Assembly: GCF_028335745.1 (NCBI RefSeq)
Contig: NZ_CP116477.1
Coordinates: 3,162,001 to 3,226,000, forward strand
Direction: 5' to 3'
Source of the DNA: Pectobacterium sp. A5351
GTDB lineage: Bacteria > Pseudomonadota > Gammaproteobacteria > Enterobacterales > Enterobacteriaceae
DNA: 64,000 bases
Below the pieces are notes generated by a model. The model had not been told where the DNA came from and did not search any database. It saw only the letters and a program-made list of their open reading frames with translations. Each line of letters starts with the position of its first letter. Position 1 is the stretch's first letter. Shown one piece after another: positions 40,341 to 51,044 of the stretch. The position numbers and the translations under genes are program-made.

Positions 40341-40817
40341 TTACTTAATCGCTTTCAATACATTAATCATTTCTAGCGCGGTCAGGGCAGCTTCTGCACC
40401 TTTGTTCCCCGCTTTCGTGCCAGCGCGCTCAATCGCCTGTTCAATGCTTTCCGTCGTCAGAACGCCGAAAGCAACAGGGATTTCGCTGTCCATCGCAACG
40501 GAGGACAGGCCAGAGCTACATTCACCAGCAACAAATTCAAAATGCGCTGTTCCACCACGGATAACCGTTCCCAAGGCAATAACGGCATCATACCCGCCAT
40601 TTTTCGTGCTTTTGGTCAGCGCACGAACCGTCAATGGCAGTTCGTAAGCACCCGGCACCCAAACAACGGTGATATTTTCGTCTTTAACCTGACCGATGCG
40701 TTTCAATGCATCAACCGCACCTTCCAGCAGGCTGTCGTTAATAAAATGGTTAAAACGCGCAATCGCAATCGCCACACGGGCATCAGGAGTAGCAACAACA
40801 CCTTCGATAACGTTCAT
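40341..40817 (-). CDS. ribH: 6,7-Dimethyl-8-ribityllumazine synthase
   Basis: This enzyme joins 5-amino-6-ribitylaminouracil with dihydroxybutanone phosphate to form lumazine, the penultimate step to riboflavin. The E. coli gene is named ribE. The 158-residue protein has [14 protein letters not shown] (about residues 22-35), VPGAYELPL (about 54-62) and the catalytic site near [12 protein letters not shown] (about 86-97), with the conserved histidine. It assembles as a 60-mer in many bacteria. It lies between ribD and nusB. Confidence 0.97.
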   Translation of the reverse strand: MNVIEGVVATPDARVAIAIARFNHFINDSLLEGAVDALKRIGQVKDENITVVWVPGAYELPLTVRALTKSTKNGGYDAVIALGTVIRGGTAHFEFVAGECSSGLSSVAMDSEIPVAFGVLTTESIEQAIERAGTKAGNKGAEAALTALEMINVLKAIK

Positions 40818-40928
40818 AGCTTTCCTTGTATCTGGTCTTTATGGCCCGCAGGGGGGGCGGATTCTATCATAATTTTTGTTGGCACGTATCCGGTTTTGTC
40901 GGACCAGCACCACGTATTTACATACACA

Positions 40929-42065
40929 TCAGAATTTAGGCTTCAGGCGCAATCGCAAATCTGGGCCAATATGGCGAACGTCTGCGATATCGAATTCCGG
41001 AGTCTGAGACAGTTGATCAAGTCCTGGCAAGAGGCACAGCGAGCGAGCGTTTTCACCCAGCAGTTTTGGCGCAAGATAAACGATGAGTTCATCAACGACG
41101 CCAGCATTCAGCAGCGCACCAGCCAAACTGGCTCCGGCCTCGACCCAAACGGAGTTAATCTGGCGTCTCCCCAGTATCATCATCAGTGCCACCAGATCAA
41201 CGCCGCCATTGTGCTGCGGTAATGTGACCTGTTCGACACCCTGTGGCCACGTCTGTTCATCCGCTTGTACACGCGCCAGCCAGGTCTGGCCGGGTTGGCT
41301 AACCATCCGATGCTGCGGCGTGACGCGCTGCTGGCTGTCCACAATCACTCGAACAGGCTGCCTGAGATCGGCTTCTGAATAACGTGTCTGCACATCGGCG
41401 CCCAGCTCTGACCACCGCACAGTAAGAGAGGGATCGTCAGCTAACACCGTGGCACTGCTGCTCAGAATCGCTGCACTCTCCGCGCGAAAACGCTGCACAT
41501 CCTGCCGCGCCTGCGGTGAGGTAATCCACTGGCTTTCTCCCGACGCCATCGCAGTGCGCCCATCCAAAGACGCCGCCATTTTGAGCTGCACGTAAGGAAA
41601 GCCCGTCCGCATACGTTTCAGAAAGCCGACATTCACTTTCTCTGCTTCAGCCATCATCAAACCATGACTGACGGCGATCCCCGCTTGCTGTAAGCGATGT
41701 AAGCCACGGCCCGCGACCTGCGGATTGGGATCCTGCATCGCGGCAACCACACGGGAAACACCAGCAGCAACCAACGCATCGGCACAAGGCGGCGTTCGGC
41801 CATGATGGCTGCATGGCTCCAGCGTGACGTAGACCGTCGCGTCACGTGCGCGCTCCCCTGCCATTCTCAACGCATGAACTTCAGCATGAGGTTCACCAGC
41901 ACGGAAATGATAGCCTTCACCGACAATTTCGCCATCACGCACGATCACACAGCCAACATTGGGGTTGGGGGCCGTCGTAAAGCGCCCACGGCGCGCCAGC
42001 TCTAACGCCCGCGCCATGTATAATTCATCCTGTGGCACGTGGCCGTTTCCCTGAAAAACGCTCAT
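40929..42065 (-). CDS. ribD: Bifunctional pyrimidine deaminase/reductase RibD
   Basis: RibD carries out two consecutive riboflavin steps: deamination of the pyrimidine and NADPH-dependent reduction of the ribose. The N-terminal cytidine-deaminase-like domain (about 1-150) has the zinc motif PHAEVHAL and PCSHHGRTPPC. The reductase domain follows, with GASLAGALLNAGVVDEL near the end. I chose the ATG at 42065, with AAGAGG about 7 nt upstream, giving 378 residues. An earlier ATG at 42089 lacks support, and a later one would match the shorter E. coli start. It lies 35 bp after nrdR. Confidence 0.95.
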   Translation of the reverse strand: MSVFQGNGHVPQDELYMARALELARRGRFTTAPNPNVGCVIVRDGEIVGEGYHFRAGEPHAEVHALRMAGERARDATVYVTLEPCSHHGRTPPCADALVAAGVSRVVAAMQDPNPQVAGRGLHRLQQAGIAVSHGLMMAEAEKVNVGFLKRMRTGFPYVQLKMAASLDGRTAMASGESQWITSPQARQDVQRFRAESAAILSSSATVLADDPSLTVRWSELGADVQTRYSEADLRQPVRVIVDSQQRVTPQHRMVSQPGQTWLARVQADEQTWPQGVEQVTLPQHNGGVDLVALMMILGRRQINSVWVEAGASLAGALLNAGVVDELIVYLAPKLLGENARSLCLLPGLDQLSQTPEFDIADVRHIGPDLRLRLKPKF

Positions 42066-42100
42066 TCCCAAACCTCTTATCTCTCTCAAATCGACACGGC

Positions 42101-42550
42101 TTAATCCTGCAAACGCGCGATTTCTTCGCCAAATTCGCGGATATCTTCAAAGCTGCGATACACCGATGCAAAGCGGATATACGCCACTTTATCCAGTTTT
42201 CTCAGCGCTTCCATCACCAGATTGCCGACCATCTTGGTCGTAACTTCACGTTCTCCGGTCGCACGAAGATGAGATTTGATGTGATTAATCGCCATTTCGA
42301 CGTCATCAGAGCTTACCGGCCTTTTTTCCAGCGCTTTCAGCATGCCGCTACGCAATTTATCTTCATTAAAAGGCTCGCGTACTTCATTGCTTTTGATGAC
42401 TCGCGGCATCACCAGTTCAGCCACTTCAAACGTGGTGAAGCGTTCATGACAAACCAGACACTGCCGACGACGGCGTACTTGAGAACCTTCGCCGACCAGA
42501 CGGGAATCAATGACTTTGGTATCAACAGCGGAGCAAAACGGGCAATGCAT
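42101..42550 (-). CDS. nrdR: Transcriptional repressor NrdR
   Basis: NrdR represses ribonucleotide reductase genes in response to ATP/dATP. The 149-residue protein has an N-terminal zinc ribbon (CPFC and CLVC, residues 3-34) with a basic stretch RRRRQ, followed by an ATP-cone domain (about 49-140). The length equals E. coli. It leads the nrdR-ribD-ribH-nusB-thiL-pgpA series and is divergent from yajI. Confidence 0.97.
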   Translation of the reverse strand: MHCPFCSAVDTKVIDSRLVGEGSQVRRRRQCLVCHERFTTFEVAELVMPRVIKSNEVREPFNEDKLRSGMLKALEKRPVSSDDVEMAINHIKSHLRATGEREVTTKMVGNLVMEALRKLDKVAYIRFASVYRSFEDIREFGEEIARLQD

Positions 42551-42767
42551 GATGTGTCCTGACCAGTAATCCTTAACGTAGAGACAGTTTACCCTGAATT
42601 AACGGACTAACCAAAACTCCTGAATCACGTTGCGAAGGGTTTCGCATCTCTCCCGGTAATAGGATGAAAAAAGCTGTCTCACCTATGACTTAGGCTTAAT
42701 CGCGGCTAAACTCAGCAACAGGGATCAACGGATCAATGAATAAAACATCGAAAGGGGAACCACAGAT

Positions 42768-43337
42768 ATGAGAACCCGATATCGCGTACTGACCTTCCTG
42801 CCAGCACTACTTTTGCTCGCAGGGTGCGCCGAACAGCGCCAGATGCCAAAGCTACAGAATCAGATAGGTCAGCTAAACCAGCAATTACAAACGCTGACCG
42901 ATCAAGCTACGGCATTAGAGCGACAAAATGCGTTGAATTCTCAATCCACCTCTGGCGTTTATTTACTGCCCGCAGCGCAAACCAGCACAATGCTGGAAAG
43001 CAACATTGGCAGACTCAGCGTATCGTTACGTAATATCGAAACGGAAGCGAACGGAACAAGTGCATTACTGCATATTCGCACACTTGATGCGAAAGGATTG
43101 CCAGCCTTTGGTGCACAGCTTGACTGGGGACGGCTCGACCCGGTGAGTGGCCAGCCTTTAGTCGGCGACACACAAACGCAGTCTTTTATCGTCTCCCCCA
43201 CGCTGTTACCCAAAGCCGAAGCGATTATTGAATTACGCCTGAGCGGTTTGCCACCGGAAGAACTCGGTTTTGTTCGTTTGCATCAGGTTCAGGAGATACA
43301 AAGTCCGCCTCCTGTTGCCGCCACAGAGTCCCCCTAG
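42768..43337 (+). CDS. yajI: YajI/DUF3251 lipoprotein
   Basis: This 189-residue lipoprotein has a signal peptide ending LLLAGC (lipidated Cys at about 20) with Ala at +2. A coiled-coil-prone, Gln-rich segment follows (about 28-55), then the DUF3251 domain. The C-terminus is Pro-rich (SPPPVAATESP). Position next to nrdR matches E. coli yajI. Function is unknown. It ends at a strong terminator that also serves secF from the other side. Confidence 0.82.
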   Translation: MRTRYRVLTFLPALLLLAGCAEQRQMPKLQNQIGQLNQQLQTLTDQATALERQNALNSQSTSGVYLLPAAQTSTMLESNIGRLSVSLRNIETEANGTSALLHIRTLDAKGLPAFGAQLDWGRLDPVSGQPLVGDTQTQSFIVSPTLLPKAEAIIELRLSGLPPEELGFVRLHQVQEIQSPPPVAATESP

Positions 43338-43364
43338 CAAACGAACTTCCTGACGCTAAGATGC

Positions 43365-43394
43365 AAAAAACCCCGCAGCGACGCGGGGTTTTTT
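43365..43394 (+). terminator. Bidirectional terminator between yajI and secF
   Basis: AAAAAACCCCGC and GCGGGGTTTTTT form a 12-bp perfect stem with an AGCGAC loop. A and T tracts on both sides make it a classic terminator in either direction for convergent yajI and secF. Confidence 0.96.
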
Positions 43395-43412
43395 ATGTTT
43401 ACAGTCGGCAGA

Positions 43413-44387
43413 TTAAGGCAGGATAGACGGTTGGTCCGCCCCTTCTTTTTCCACTTTCTGAACGATCAGGTGTTCACGCTTCATACCCAGTTTCAGTGCA
43501 AGAGCAGAAGAAACATAGATGGAAGAGATCGTACCGATGATCACACCAATAAACATCGTCAACGAGAAGCCGTGCAACAAGGCGCCACCGAAGACCATGA
43601 GGATCACGATCATCGCCAACGTGGTGGCTGATGTGATAATGGTACGGTGAAGCGTCTGCGTCAGTGAAATGTTGGTGATTTCGTAAGGTGTCCCACGACG
43701 AACCTTGCGGAAGTTCTCACGAATACGGTCAGATACCACGATCTTATCGTTAAGTGAATAACCAATTACCGACATCAGCGACGCAATGATCGTTAGGTCA
43801 ATCTCAATAGAAAACAGAGACAACAGCCCCATCGTGATGATCACATCGTGCCCCAAAGCCAGTACAGCCCCCAACGCCAGACGCCATTCAAAACGAAAAC
43901 CGATATAAATGAGGATAGCAATCAACGCAGACAGCAGCGCCAGTGCGCCCGCCTGTGCCAAATCGCTTCCCACGCTCGGCCCGACGAATTCAATACGTTT
44001 CACCGTCGCATGCTGCTGGAAGGTATCATTCACCACCTTCAGCACTTTGTTACCGAGCGCTTCGTTCTCGCTGCCAGAAACCGGTGGCATACGTACCATC
44101 ACATCACGACTGCTACCGAAATTCTGTACCTGCGGCTCTGAAAACCCAGAGGTCTCTAACGAACTACGCAAGACATCAAGATCGATCGGTTTTTCAAGGT
44201 TAATCTCAATCACCGTACCACCGGTAAAATCGAGTCCCCAGTTAAAACCACGAACACCCATAATCGCGATAGAAGCAATGATCAGCAGGGTGGAAATGGC
44301 AAATGCCAATGTGTCCCAGCGCATGAAATCATAGACTTTACGCCCATGGTTTAGTTGTTCAATGTTGTATTCCTGTTCCTGTGCCAC
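43413..44387 (-). CDS. secF: Protein translocase subunit SecF
   Basis: SecF pairs with SecD and uses the proton gradient to help pull secreted proteins across the membrane. I assign the start to a GTG at 44387, giving a 324-residue protein beginning (V/M)[20 protein letters not shown]. This matches E. coli SecF, which also starts at GTG, and GAGGAG lies about 6 nt upstream. An upstream ATG at 44513 would overlap secD and is not needed. Six membrane helices are present, with the first periplasmic segment starting [13 protein letters not shown]. It lies 10 bp after secD. Confidence 0.96.
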   Translation of the reverse strand: MAQEQEYNIEQLNHGRKVYDFMRWDTLAFAISTLLIIASIAIMGVRGFNWGLDFTGGTVIEINLEKPIDLDVLRSSLETSGFSEPQVQNFGSSRDVMVRMPPVSGSENEALGNKVLKVVNDTFQQHATVKRIEFVGPSVGSDLAQAGALALLSALIAILIYIGFRFEWRLALGAVLALGHDVIITMGLLSLFSIEIDLTIIASLMSVIGYSLNDKIVVSDRIRENFRKVRRGTPYEITNISLTQTLHRTIITSATTLAMIVILMVFGGALLHGFSLTMFIGVIIGTISSIYVSSALALKLGMKREHLIVQKVEKEGADQPSILP

Positions 44388-44397
44388 AACGCACTCC

Positions 44398-46245
44398 TCA
44401 GATAGACAGCTTGTTGATGCGTTTACCGCCGTAAAGCAGGTTAACGATGGCACGAGTACCGACGATCGCCGTAAACATTGAGGTCGCAATCCCAATCGCA
44501 GTCGTGATAGCAAACCCTTTGATAGAACCGGTACCTACCGCATACAGGATGATGACTTTAATCAACGTCGTGACGTTCGCATCAACAATCGAGCTGAATG
44601 CCCCTTTATAGCCCTCATGAATGGCCTGTTGCACAGAGCGACCATTACTGAGTTCTTCCTTGATACGTTCGTTAATCAGTACGTTAGCATCCACGGCAAC
44701 CGCCAGCGTAAGCACGATACCCGCGATACCCGGCATAGTCAGCGTTGCCCCTGGCAACAGCGACATAACCCCGACAATCAATACCAGGTTAGCAACCAGT
44801 GCACTGGTCGCAATGACACCAAATTTCTTATAGAAGAAGACCATAAAGAGGATCGATGCGATCAAGCCCCACAAACAGGCTTCCAGCCCCTGAGTGATGT
44901 TTTGCATCCCCAGCGTAGGCCCAATCGTACGTTCTTCCACGATCTGAATTGGAGCAATCAGCGCACCCGCACGCAGCAGCAGAGAAAGCTGACGCGCTTC
45001 GTTCGGATTATCAATACCAGTAATACGGAAGCTGTTACCCAGTCGCGACTGAATCGTCGCCACGTTGATCACTTCTTCGTGTTTTTCCAGCACCGAACGG
45101 CCTGTCGCATCTTTCTTGCCGCTGTCTTTGTATTCTACAAACAGCGTCGCCATCAGCTTGCCGATACTGTCTTTGGTGAAGTTGGACATGGTGTTGCCAC
45201 CCGCGCTGTCCAGAGAAATATTCACCTGAGGCTGATTATATTCATCCGTACTTGATGTCGAATCGGTAATATGGTCGCCCGTCAGAATCACGCGCTTGAA
45301 CAGCACCACCGGTGAGCCGTCACGCATGTTCTTCACTTCAGAGTCGCCCGGCACGCGGCCGTTCGCCGCTGCGGTCGCATCAGCATTACTGTTGACCAGA
45401 CGGAATTCCAGCGTAGCGGTTGCACCAAGAATTTCTTTCGCGCGCGCCGTGTCCTGAATACCCGGTAACTCAACGACGATGCGATCAGCGCCCTGACGTT
45501 GTACCAACGGTTCGGCAACGCCGAGTTGGTTCACACGGTTACGCAGGATATTGATGTTCTGCTGTACAGCGTATTCACGCGCTTCACGCAGACGTTCGTC
45601 AGACATCACCGCACGTAGCAGGTTGCTACCGCTGCTGCTGAGAACCAGATTGCGATGGCGGGACGTCAGATAGTTAATGCCGTCATCACGCGTTTGCGCA
45701 TCACGGAAACGAATTTCGACACCGTAATTATCAATCTTGCGCACGGAGGCATAAGGAATGTTCTTCTCACGCAGATCGCTGCGCAAAGAGTCCATAGTTT
45801 GTTCTTGCAGTTTACCCAGCGCCGTATCCATATCCACTTCCATCAGGAAATGAACGCCGCCGCGCAGGTCAAGCCCCAATTTCATCGGCTCAGCACCTAA
45901 CAACCGCAGCCAGGTTGGCGTGGCAGGTGCCAGGTTAAGTGCGACGACGAATTTTTCGCCCAGCTCATTAACGAGTGCTTCACGCGCGCGGAGCTGAATA
46001 TCAGGGTTAGAGAAGCGAGCCAGAATTGCACCGTCTTCCAGTGCAATCGACTTGCTGGCAATATTTTGTTCTTTTAAGACATTCTGGACTTGGATCAGCG
46101 TCGTTTCGCTGGCGGCGGTTCCCCGCGCGCCAGTAACTTGTACCGCCGGATCCTCACCATATAGGTTAGGAAGTGCGTAGAGCAGGCCGACAAACAACAC
46201 CACGACCAGCATCAGGTACTTCCACAAAGGATAACGATTTAACAC
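44398..46245 (-). CDS. secD: Protein translocase subunit SecD
   Basis: SecD is the larger partner of SecF, with six membrane helices and a large periplasmic domain (about residues 30-445) that binds emerging substrates. At 615 residues it equals the E. coli length. The segment [16 protein letters not shown] (about 118-133) is the SecD/F P1 signature and [15 protein letters not shown] (about 515-530) is the conserved motif of helix 4, including the proton-relay aspartate. It lies between yajC and secF. Confidence 0.98.
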   Translation of the reverse strand: MLNRYPLWKYLMLVVVLFVGLLYALPNLYGEDPAVQVTGARGTAASETTLIQVQNVLKEQNIASKSIALEDGAILARFSNPDIQLRAREALVNELGEKFVVALNLAPATPTWLRLLGAEPMKLGLDLRGGVHFLMEVDMDTALGKLQEQTMDSLRSDLREKNIPYASVRKIDNYGVEIRFRDAQTRDDGINYLTSRHRNLVLSSSGSNLLRAVMSDERLREAREYAVQQNINILRNRVNQLGVAEPLVQRQGADRIVVELPGIQDTARAKEILGATATLEFRLVNSNADATAAANGRVPGDSEVKNMRDGSPVVLFKRVILTGDHITDSTSSTDEYNQPQVNISLDSAGGNTMSNFTKDSIGKLMATLFVEYKDSGKKDATGRSVLEKHEEVINVATIQSRLGNSFRITGIDNPNEARQLSLLLRAGALIAPIQIVEERTIGPTLGMQNITQGLEACLWGLIASILFMVFFYKKFGVIATSALVANLVLIVGVMSLLPGATLTMPGIAGIVLTLAVAVDANVLINERIKEELSNGRSVQQAIHEGYKGAFSSIVDANVTTLIKVIILYAVGTGSIKGFAITTAIGIATSMFTAIVGTRAIVNLLYGGKRINKLSI

Positions 46246-46272
46246 GGCAGTTCCCTTCGGGAAAATCGGAAA

Positions 46273-46605
46273 TTACAGGGCCTTAATCGTGCCCTTCGGC
46301 AGCACGGCAGCCACGAAATCACGTTTGATAACCACTTCATTGGTTTCATTCAACGCAATCGCAATATAGCCAGTTTCGGACACTTTAGTCACGCGACCAA
46401 CCAGACCACCGGTCGTTAATACTTCATCACCCTTGCTGATAGAATCCATTAACTTTTTGTGTTCCTTGGCGCGTTTTTGCTGAGGACGCAGGATCATAAA
46501 GTAGAAAATCAGACCAAAAACGGCCAGCATAATAACCAGAGAGTACGGGCTTCCCTGAGCCGGAGCGCCAGTTGCAGCTACAGCATCGGAGATGAAAAGA
46601 CTCAT
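46273..46605 (-). CDS. yajC: Sec translocon accessory protein YajC
   Basis: YajC is a 110-residue inner-membrane protein with one membrane helix (about 20-40) and a cytoplasmic domain. It copurifies with SecDF. The segment FYFMILRPQQKRAKEHK after the helix and GDEVLTTGGLVGRV (about residues 60-73) are diagnostic. It lies between tgt and secD in the queA-tgt-yajC-secD-secF run. Confidence 0.97.
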   Translation of the reverse strand: MSLFISDAVAATGAPAQGSPYSLVIMLAVFGLIFYFMILRPQQKRAKEHKKLMDSISKGDEVLTTGGLVGRVTKVSETGYIAIALNETNEVVIKRDFVAAVLPKGTIKAL

Positions 46606-46713
46606 TTAAATATCCTCTTTTTTGTCAAAAGATAAGCTATCAAAAAGATAAATTATCAACCTTACAATCGTAAAAACGCTTCACAGCAAAATGCAATTCA
46701 TAGCAAACGGGCT

Positions 46714-47859
<1,146 letters not shown>

Positions 47860-47956
47860 TTAACCTCCGGCATCAGAAAAACAGTCTGATGGTAATGATG
47901 TATTAATGCCTGACAGAGCGTGGTCTGTGGCATCGCTAGTGTGCAGAAAACCGGGT

Positions 47957-49024
47957 TTATCCCACTTTTTCCTGTTCGGCCATCGGGTTATGCGTAATAA
48001 ACATCGCATCACCGTAGCTGAAAAAACGATACTGCTCTGCCACGGCTTCGCGATAGGCAGACATCGTGCTCTGGTAACCGGCAAAGGCCGACACCAGCAT
48101 GATTAACGTCGATTCGGGTAAATGAAAGTTGGTCACCAGCGCATCGATAATGCGGTAGTGATAACCCGGATAGATAAAAATTTTGGTATCGCCGAAGAAC
48201 GGTTCGATTGGCGCGTTCTGGCTGGCCTGTGCGGCGCTTTCCAGCGAGCGCACCGAAGTGGTGCCAACGGCGATCACGCGGTTTCCCCGCGCTTTGCACG
48301 CCAGCACAGCATCAACGACGTCCTGCGGCACTTCAGCATATTCGGCATGCATGATGTGATCTTCGATCGTATCGACGCGTACGGGCTGGAACGTCCCCGC
48401 TCCCACGTGCAGCGTCACGAACGCCATTTCGATGCCCTTCTCGCGTAACGTGGCCAGCATCGGTTCATCAAAGTGTAAACCTGCCGTCGGCGCGGCTACA
48501 GCGCCCGGACGCTGGCTATATACGGTCTGATAAAGCTCGCGGTCGGCGTCTTCATCAGGTCTGTCGATATAAGGCGGCAACGGCATGTGGCCGATATCAT
48601 TCAGAATCGACAGGACATCGCGAGAGTCATCGAAATGCAGCTCAAATAGCGCATCGTGGCGAGCGGCCATCGTGGCTTTGACGCTCTCATCATCGCCCAG
48701 CAGTAGCGCAGTGCCTGGTTTCGGCGCTTTGGACGCCCGAACGTGCGCCAGCACCCGGTGTTCATCCAGCACACGTTCCACCAGCACTTCCAGCTTACCG
48801 CCGCTGGCTTTACGGCCAAACAGACGAGCCGGAATCACGCGCGTGTTGTTGAACACCAGCAGATCGCCGGGATTCAGTTTATCCAGCAAATCGGTAAACA
48901 CGCCGTGCGTCAGATTTCCCGTTGGCCCATCCAGCGATAGCAGGCGACAACCACTGCGTTCCGCTTGTGGATAATGGGCAATCAATGATTCAGGAAGTTC
49001 AAACGAAAAATCGGCAACACGCAT
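47957..49024 (-). CDS. queA: S-adenosylmethionine:tRNA ribosyltransferase-isomerase
   Basis: QueA transfers the ribosyl group of S-adenosylmethionine to preQ1 in tRNA to form epoxyqueuosine. The 355-residue protein (E. coli 356) has [15 protein letters not shown] at the start, a two-domain beta-barrel body, [12 protein letters not shown] (about 173-184) and [11 protein letters not shown]. It leads queA-tgt-yajC-secD-secF, 97 bp before tgt. It is divergent from acpH. Confidence 0.97.
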   Translation of the reverse strand: MRVADFSFELPESLIAHYPQAERSGCRLLSLDGPTGNLTHGVFTDLLDKLNPGDLLVFNNTRVIPARLFGRKASGGKLEVLVERVLDEHRVLAHVRASKAPKPGTALLLGDDESVKATMAARHDALFELHFDDSRDVLSILNDIGHMPLPPYIDRPDEDADRELYQTVYSQRPGAVAAPTAGLHFDEPMLATLREKGIEMAFVTLHVGAGTFQPVRVDTIEDHIMHAEYAEVPQDVVDAVLACKARGNRVIAVGTTSVRSLESAAQASQNAPIEPFFGDTKIFIYPGYHYRIIDALVTNFHLPESTLIMLVSAFAGYQSTMSAYREAVAEQYRFFSYGDAMFITHNPMAEQEKVG

Positions 49025-49156
49025 GGCAATTCACTTAGCTGTTAATACATTAAAAATGGGCGGCCTAGTCTAGAGCCGCAAGCGCATGGCTGCAAGAAAT
49101 AAGCACCTAAGTCATGGAATGCATTATATCCAATAGAAAAGGTATATACTGTCACG

Positions 49157-49738
49157 ATGAATTTTCTTGCTCACCTCCATTTGGCCACGCTGGCCGACAG
49201 CTCCCTATTAGGTAATCTGATGGCGGATTTCGTGCGCGGCAACCCGCAGGATAGCTATGCTGACGAAATCGTCGACGGTATCCGCCTGCATCGCCGTGTT
49301 GATTCACTGACCGACAGCCTGCCGGAAGTCAAACAGGCGCGTCAGTATTTCAGCGATGAATTCCGCCGCGTTGCGCCAATCACGTTGGATGTACTGTGGG
49401 ATCATTACCTTGCACGGCACTGGCTACAGCTGGTACCGGATACCCCCCTGCAAACCTTTATTGACGGCGCGCAGTCACAAATCGAACCACATCTGGCGCA
49501 CACGCCTGAACGTTTTCAGAACCTGAATCGCTATCTCTGGCCGGAGCGCTGGATGACGCGCTATGCAGAGCTGCCGTTTATCGCCGATGTGCTGCACAGA
49601 ATGTCAGTACGCCGCCCAAAACTCGCGGCACTATCCGGTTCTTTTCAGGATATCGAGCAGCACTATCACCAATTTGAAATACTCTTCTGGCAGTTTTATC
49701 CACGGATGATGCAATTAGCGAAAGCGCAACAGTTGTAA
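49157..49738 (+). CDS. acpH: Acyl carrier protein phosphodiesterase
   Basis: AcpH removes the phosphopantetheine arm from acyl carrier protein. It is 193 residues, as in E. coli, and starts [20 protein letters not shown]. Conserved residues of the HD-like family include [14 protein letters not shown] and the C-terminal WQFYPRMM. No Shine-Dalgarno sequence is visible, and a TATACT box (49145-49150) lies only 6 bp before the ATG, so a leaderless mRNA is possible. It is divergent from queA. In E. coli malZ lies beside it; here an ERIC repeat and a peroxiredoxin gene follow. Confidence 0.93.
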   Translation: MNFLAHLHLATLADSSLLGNLMADFVRGNPQDSYADEIVDGIRLHRRVDSLTDSLPEVKQARQYFSDEFRRVAPITLDVLWDHYLARHWLQLVPDTPLQTFIDGAQSQIEPHLAHTPERFQNLNRYLWPERWMTRYAELPFIADVLHRMSVRRPKLAALSGSFQDIEQHYHQFEILFWQFYPRMMQLAKAQQL

Positions 49739-49770
49739 GATCGCAATTTTTCCGTTTTTCTACGCGACGT

Positions 49771-50039
49771 ATACCCTAAATAATTCGAGTTGCGTGACAA
49801 AACGTTAGCGTTTTGAACAACGCTCTGCGTTGACCCTTTAGGGCAAGGCCCATTTATGGCCTTGTAACGCGGCAAGCGCACGAATCCCCAGGAGCTTACA
49901 TGAGTAAGTGACTGGGGGTGACAAATCTGCCGGGAGCAGATTTGAACGCTGCTTGCAGCGGCCCTTTAGGGCGAGGCCCACGACGGGCCGAGTATTTAAG
50001 AGTAGCCAACGCACAAGCAGCTTGAAGTATGACGGGTAT
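49771..50039. repeat. ERIC repeat enlarged by two related modules
   Basis: This is a 269-bp ERIC-type element, about 142 bp longer than the canonical 127 bp at 8121. Both outer ends (ATACCCTAAATAATTCGAG and CTTGAAGTATGACGGGTAT) and the core GGAGCTTACATGAGTAAGTG are intact. The extra length is two direct-oriented modules, at 49795-49866 and 49919-49994, one in each arm. Each starts TGACAAA and contains CCCTTTAGGGC. It fills most of the 478-bp gap (49739-50216) between acpH and the peroxiredoxin gene; the rest is AT-rich promoter-like sequence. Confidence 0.88.
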
Positions 50040-50216
50040 TGTCCTTTCCATCAAAAGGGTTAATCTAGCCCCTTGAAAGGAAATAGCGATGAGTTCAATA
50101 GACAGAAACTATCTCATTGATTGGTCTCTTTGCCTGTATTCACTCAGGTAGAGTCCCTATACTAGTCGCTGTTTTTTATATCATCCGATCATTAACCGCT
50201 ATCTACAGGAGTAATT

Positions 50217-50819
50217 ATGGTCCTGGTAACTCGTCAAGCCCCAGACTTCACCGCAGCTGCCGTTTTAGGCAGTGGCGAAATCGTCGAAAATTTCAACCTG
50301 AAGAAGCACATCAACGGTAAAGCTGCCGTGATCTTCTTCTGGCCGATGGACTTCACCTTCGTTTGTCCGTCAGAGCTGATTGCTTTCGATCACCGCTATG
50401 CCGAGTTCAAGAAACGCGGTGTGGAAGTGGTTGGCGTGTCCTTCGACTCCGAGTTTGTTCACAACGCATGGCGTAAAACCCCTGTGGACAAAGGCGGCAT
50501 CGGCGAAGTGCAATACGCGATGGTTGCTGACATTAAGCGCGAAATCCAGAAGGCCTACGGCATTGAGCACCCAGAAGCCGGTGTTGCACTGCGTGGTTCT
50601 TTCCTGATCGACAAAAGCGGCGTAGTTCGTCACCAGGTGGTGAACGATCTGCCGCTGGGTCGTAACATCGATGAAATGCTGCGTACCGTTGATGCCCTGC
50701 AATTCCACGAAGAGCACGGCGAAGTATGTCCGGCACAGTGGGAAAAAGGCAAATCCGGTATGGGCGCGTCACCAGACGGCGTAGCGAAGTACCTGTCTGA
50801 AAACGCAGACAAGCTGTAA
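50217..50819 (+). CDS. 2-Cys peroxiredoxin (AhpC/TSA family)
   Basis: This 200-residue thioredoxin-fold peroxidase reduces hydrogen peroxide and organic peroxides. The peroxidatic cysteine is Cys50 in DFTFVCPSEL and the resolving cysteine is Cys171 in EVCPAQW, a typical 2-Cys arrangement. The GGIGEVQY motif (equivalent to GGLG) and the long C-terminal tail resemble hyperoxidation-sensitive types. No AhpF-like reductase is adjacent. From memory, E. coli lacks a gene at this place. It has AGGAG 7 nt before the ATG and a strong terminator after it. OxyR control is plausible but I did not identify a site. Confidence 0.92.
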   Translation: MVLVTRQAPDFTAAAVLGSGEIVENFNLKKHINGKAAVIFFWPMDFTFVCPSELIAFDHRYAEFKKRGVEVVGVSFDSEFVHNAWRKTPVDKGGIGEVQYAMVADIKREIQKAYGIEHPEAGVALRGSFLIDKSGVVRHQVVNDLPLGRNIDEMLRTVDALQFHEEHGEVCPAQWEKGKSGMGASPDGVAKYLSENADKL

Positions 50820-50855
50820 TCCCTCATCGCTGCCCTCAGGGGTAATGTGATAATC

Positions 50856-50886
50856 AAGCCAGTTGCTATGCGACTGGCTTTTTTTT
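50856..50886 (+). terminator. Terminator of the peroxiredoxin gene
   Basis: AAGCCAGT and ACTGGCTT pair (8 bp, extended by further loop pairs) and run directly into eight T residues. It begins 37 bp after the stop codon. Confidence 0.95.
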
Positions 50887-51044
50887 GCCCGCAATGTTCC
50901 CCTCAGCGCTTCCCTATATCGCTCACCGCTTCCTAACACGACGATCCCAGAGAATACAAAAGGTTGACTGGGGGCGCTAAATCCTTAGCCTTAAAGCCAC
51001 ATCGTGTTAATGCACGACAGATTCATTGGAATAAAGGAGAACGC

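Noticed and set aside
43413..44513. Extended SecF N-terminus from an upstream ATG
   Set aside because: It would overlap secD by over 100 bp and adds residues without family support. The GTG at 44387 with GAGGAG fits the E. coli start.
44617..45255. 212-codon open frame opposite secD
   Set aside because: Antisense to a fully conserved secD; low-complexity composition.
50117..50320. Short frame overlapping the peroxiredoxin start
   Set aside because: It shares sequence with the promoter and start of a clear gene in another frame.
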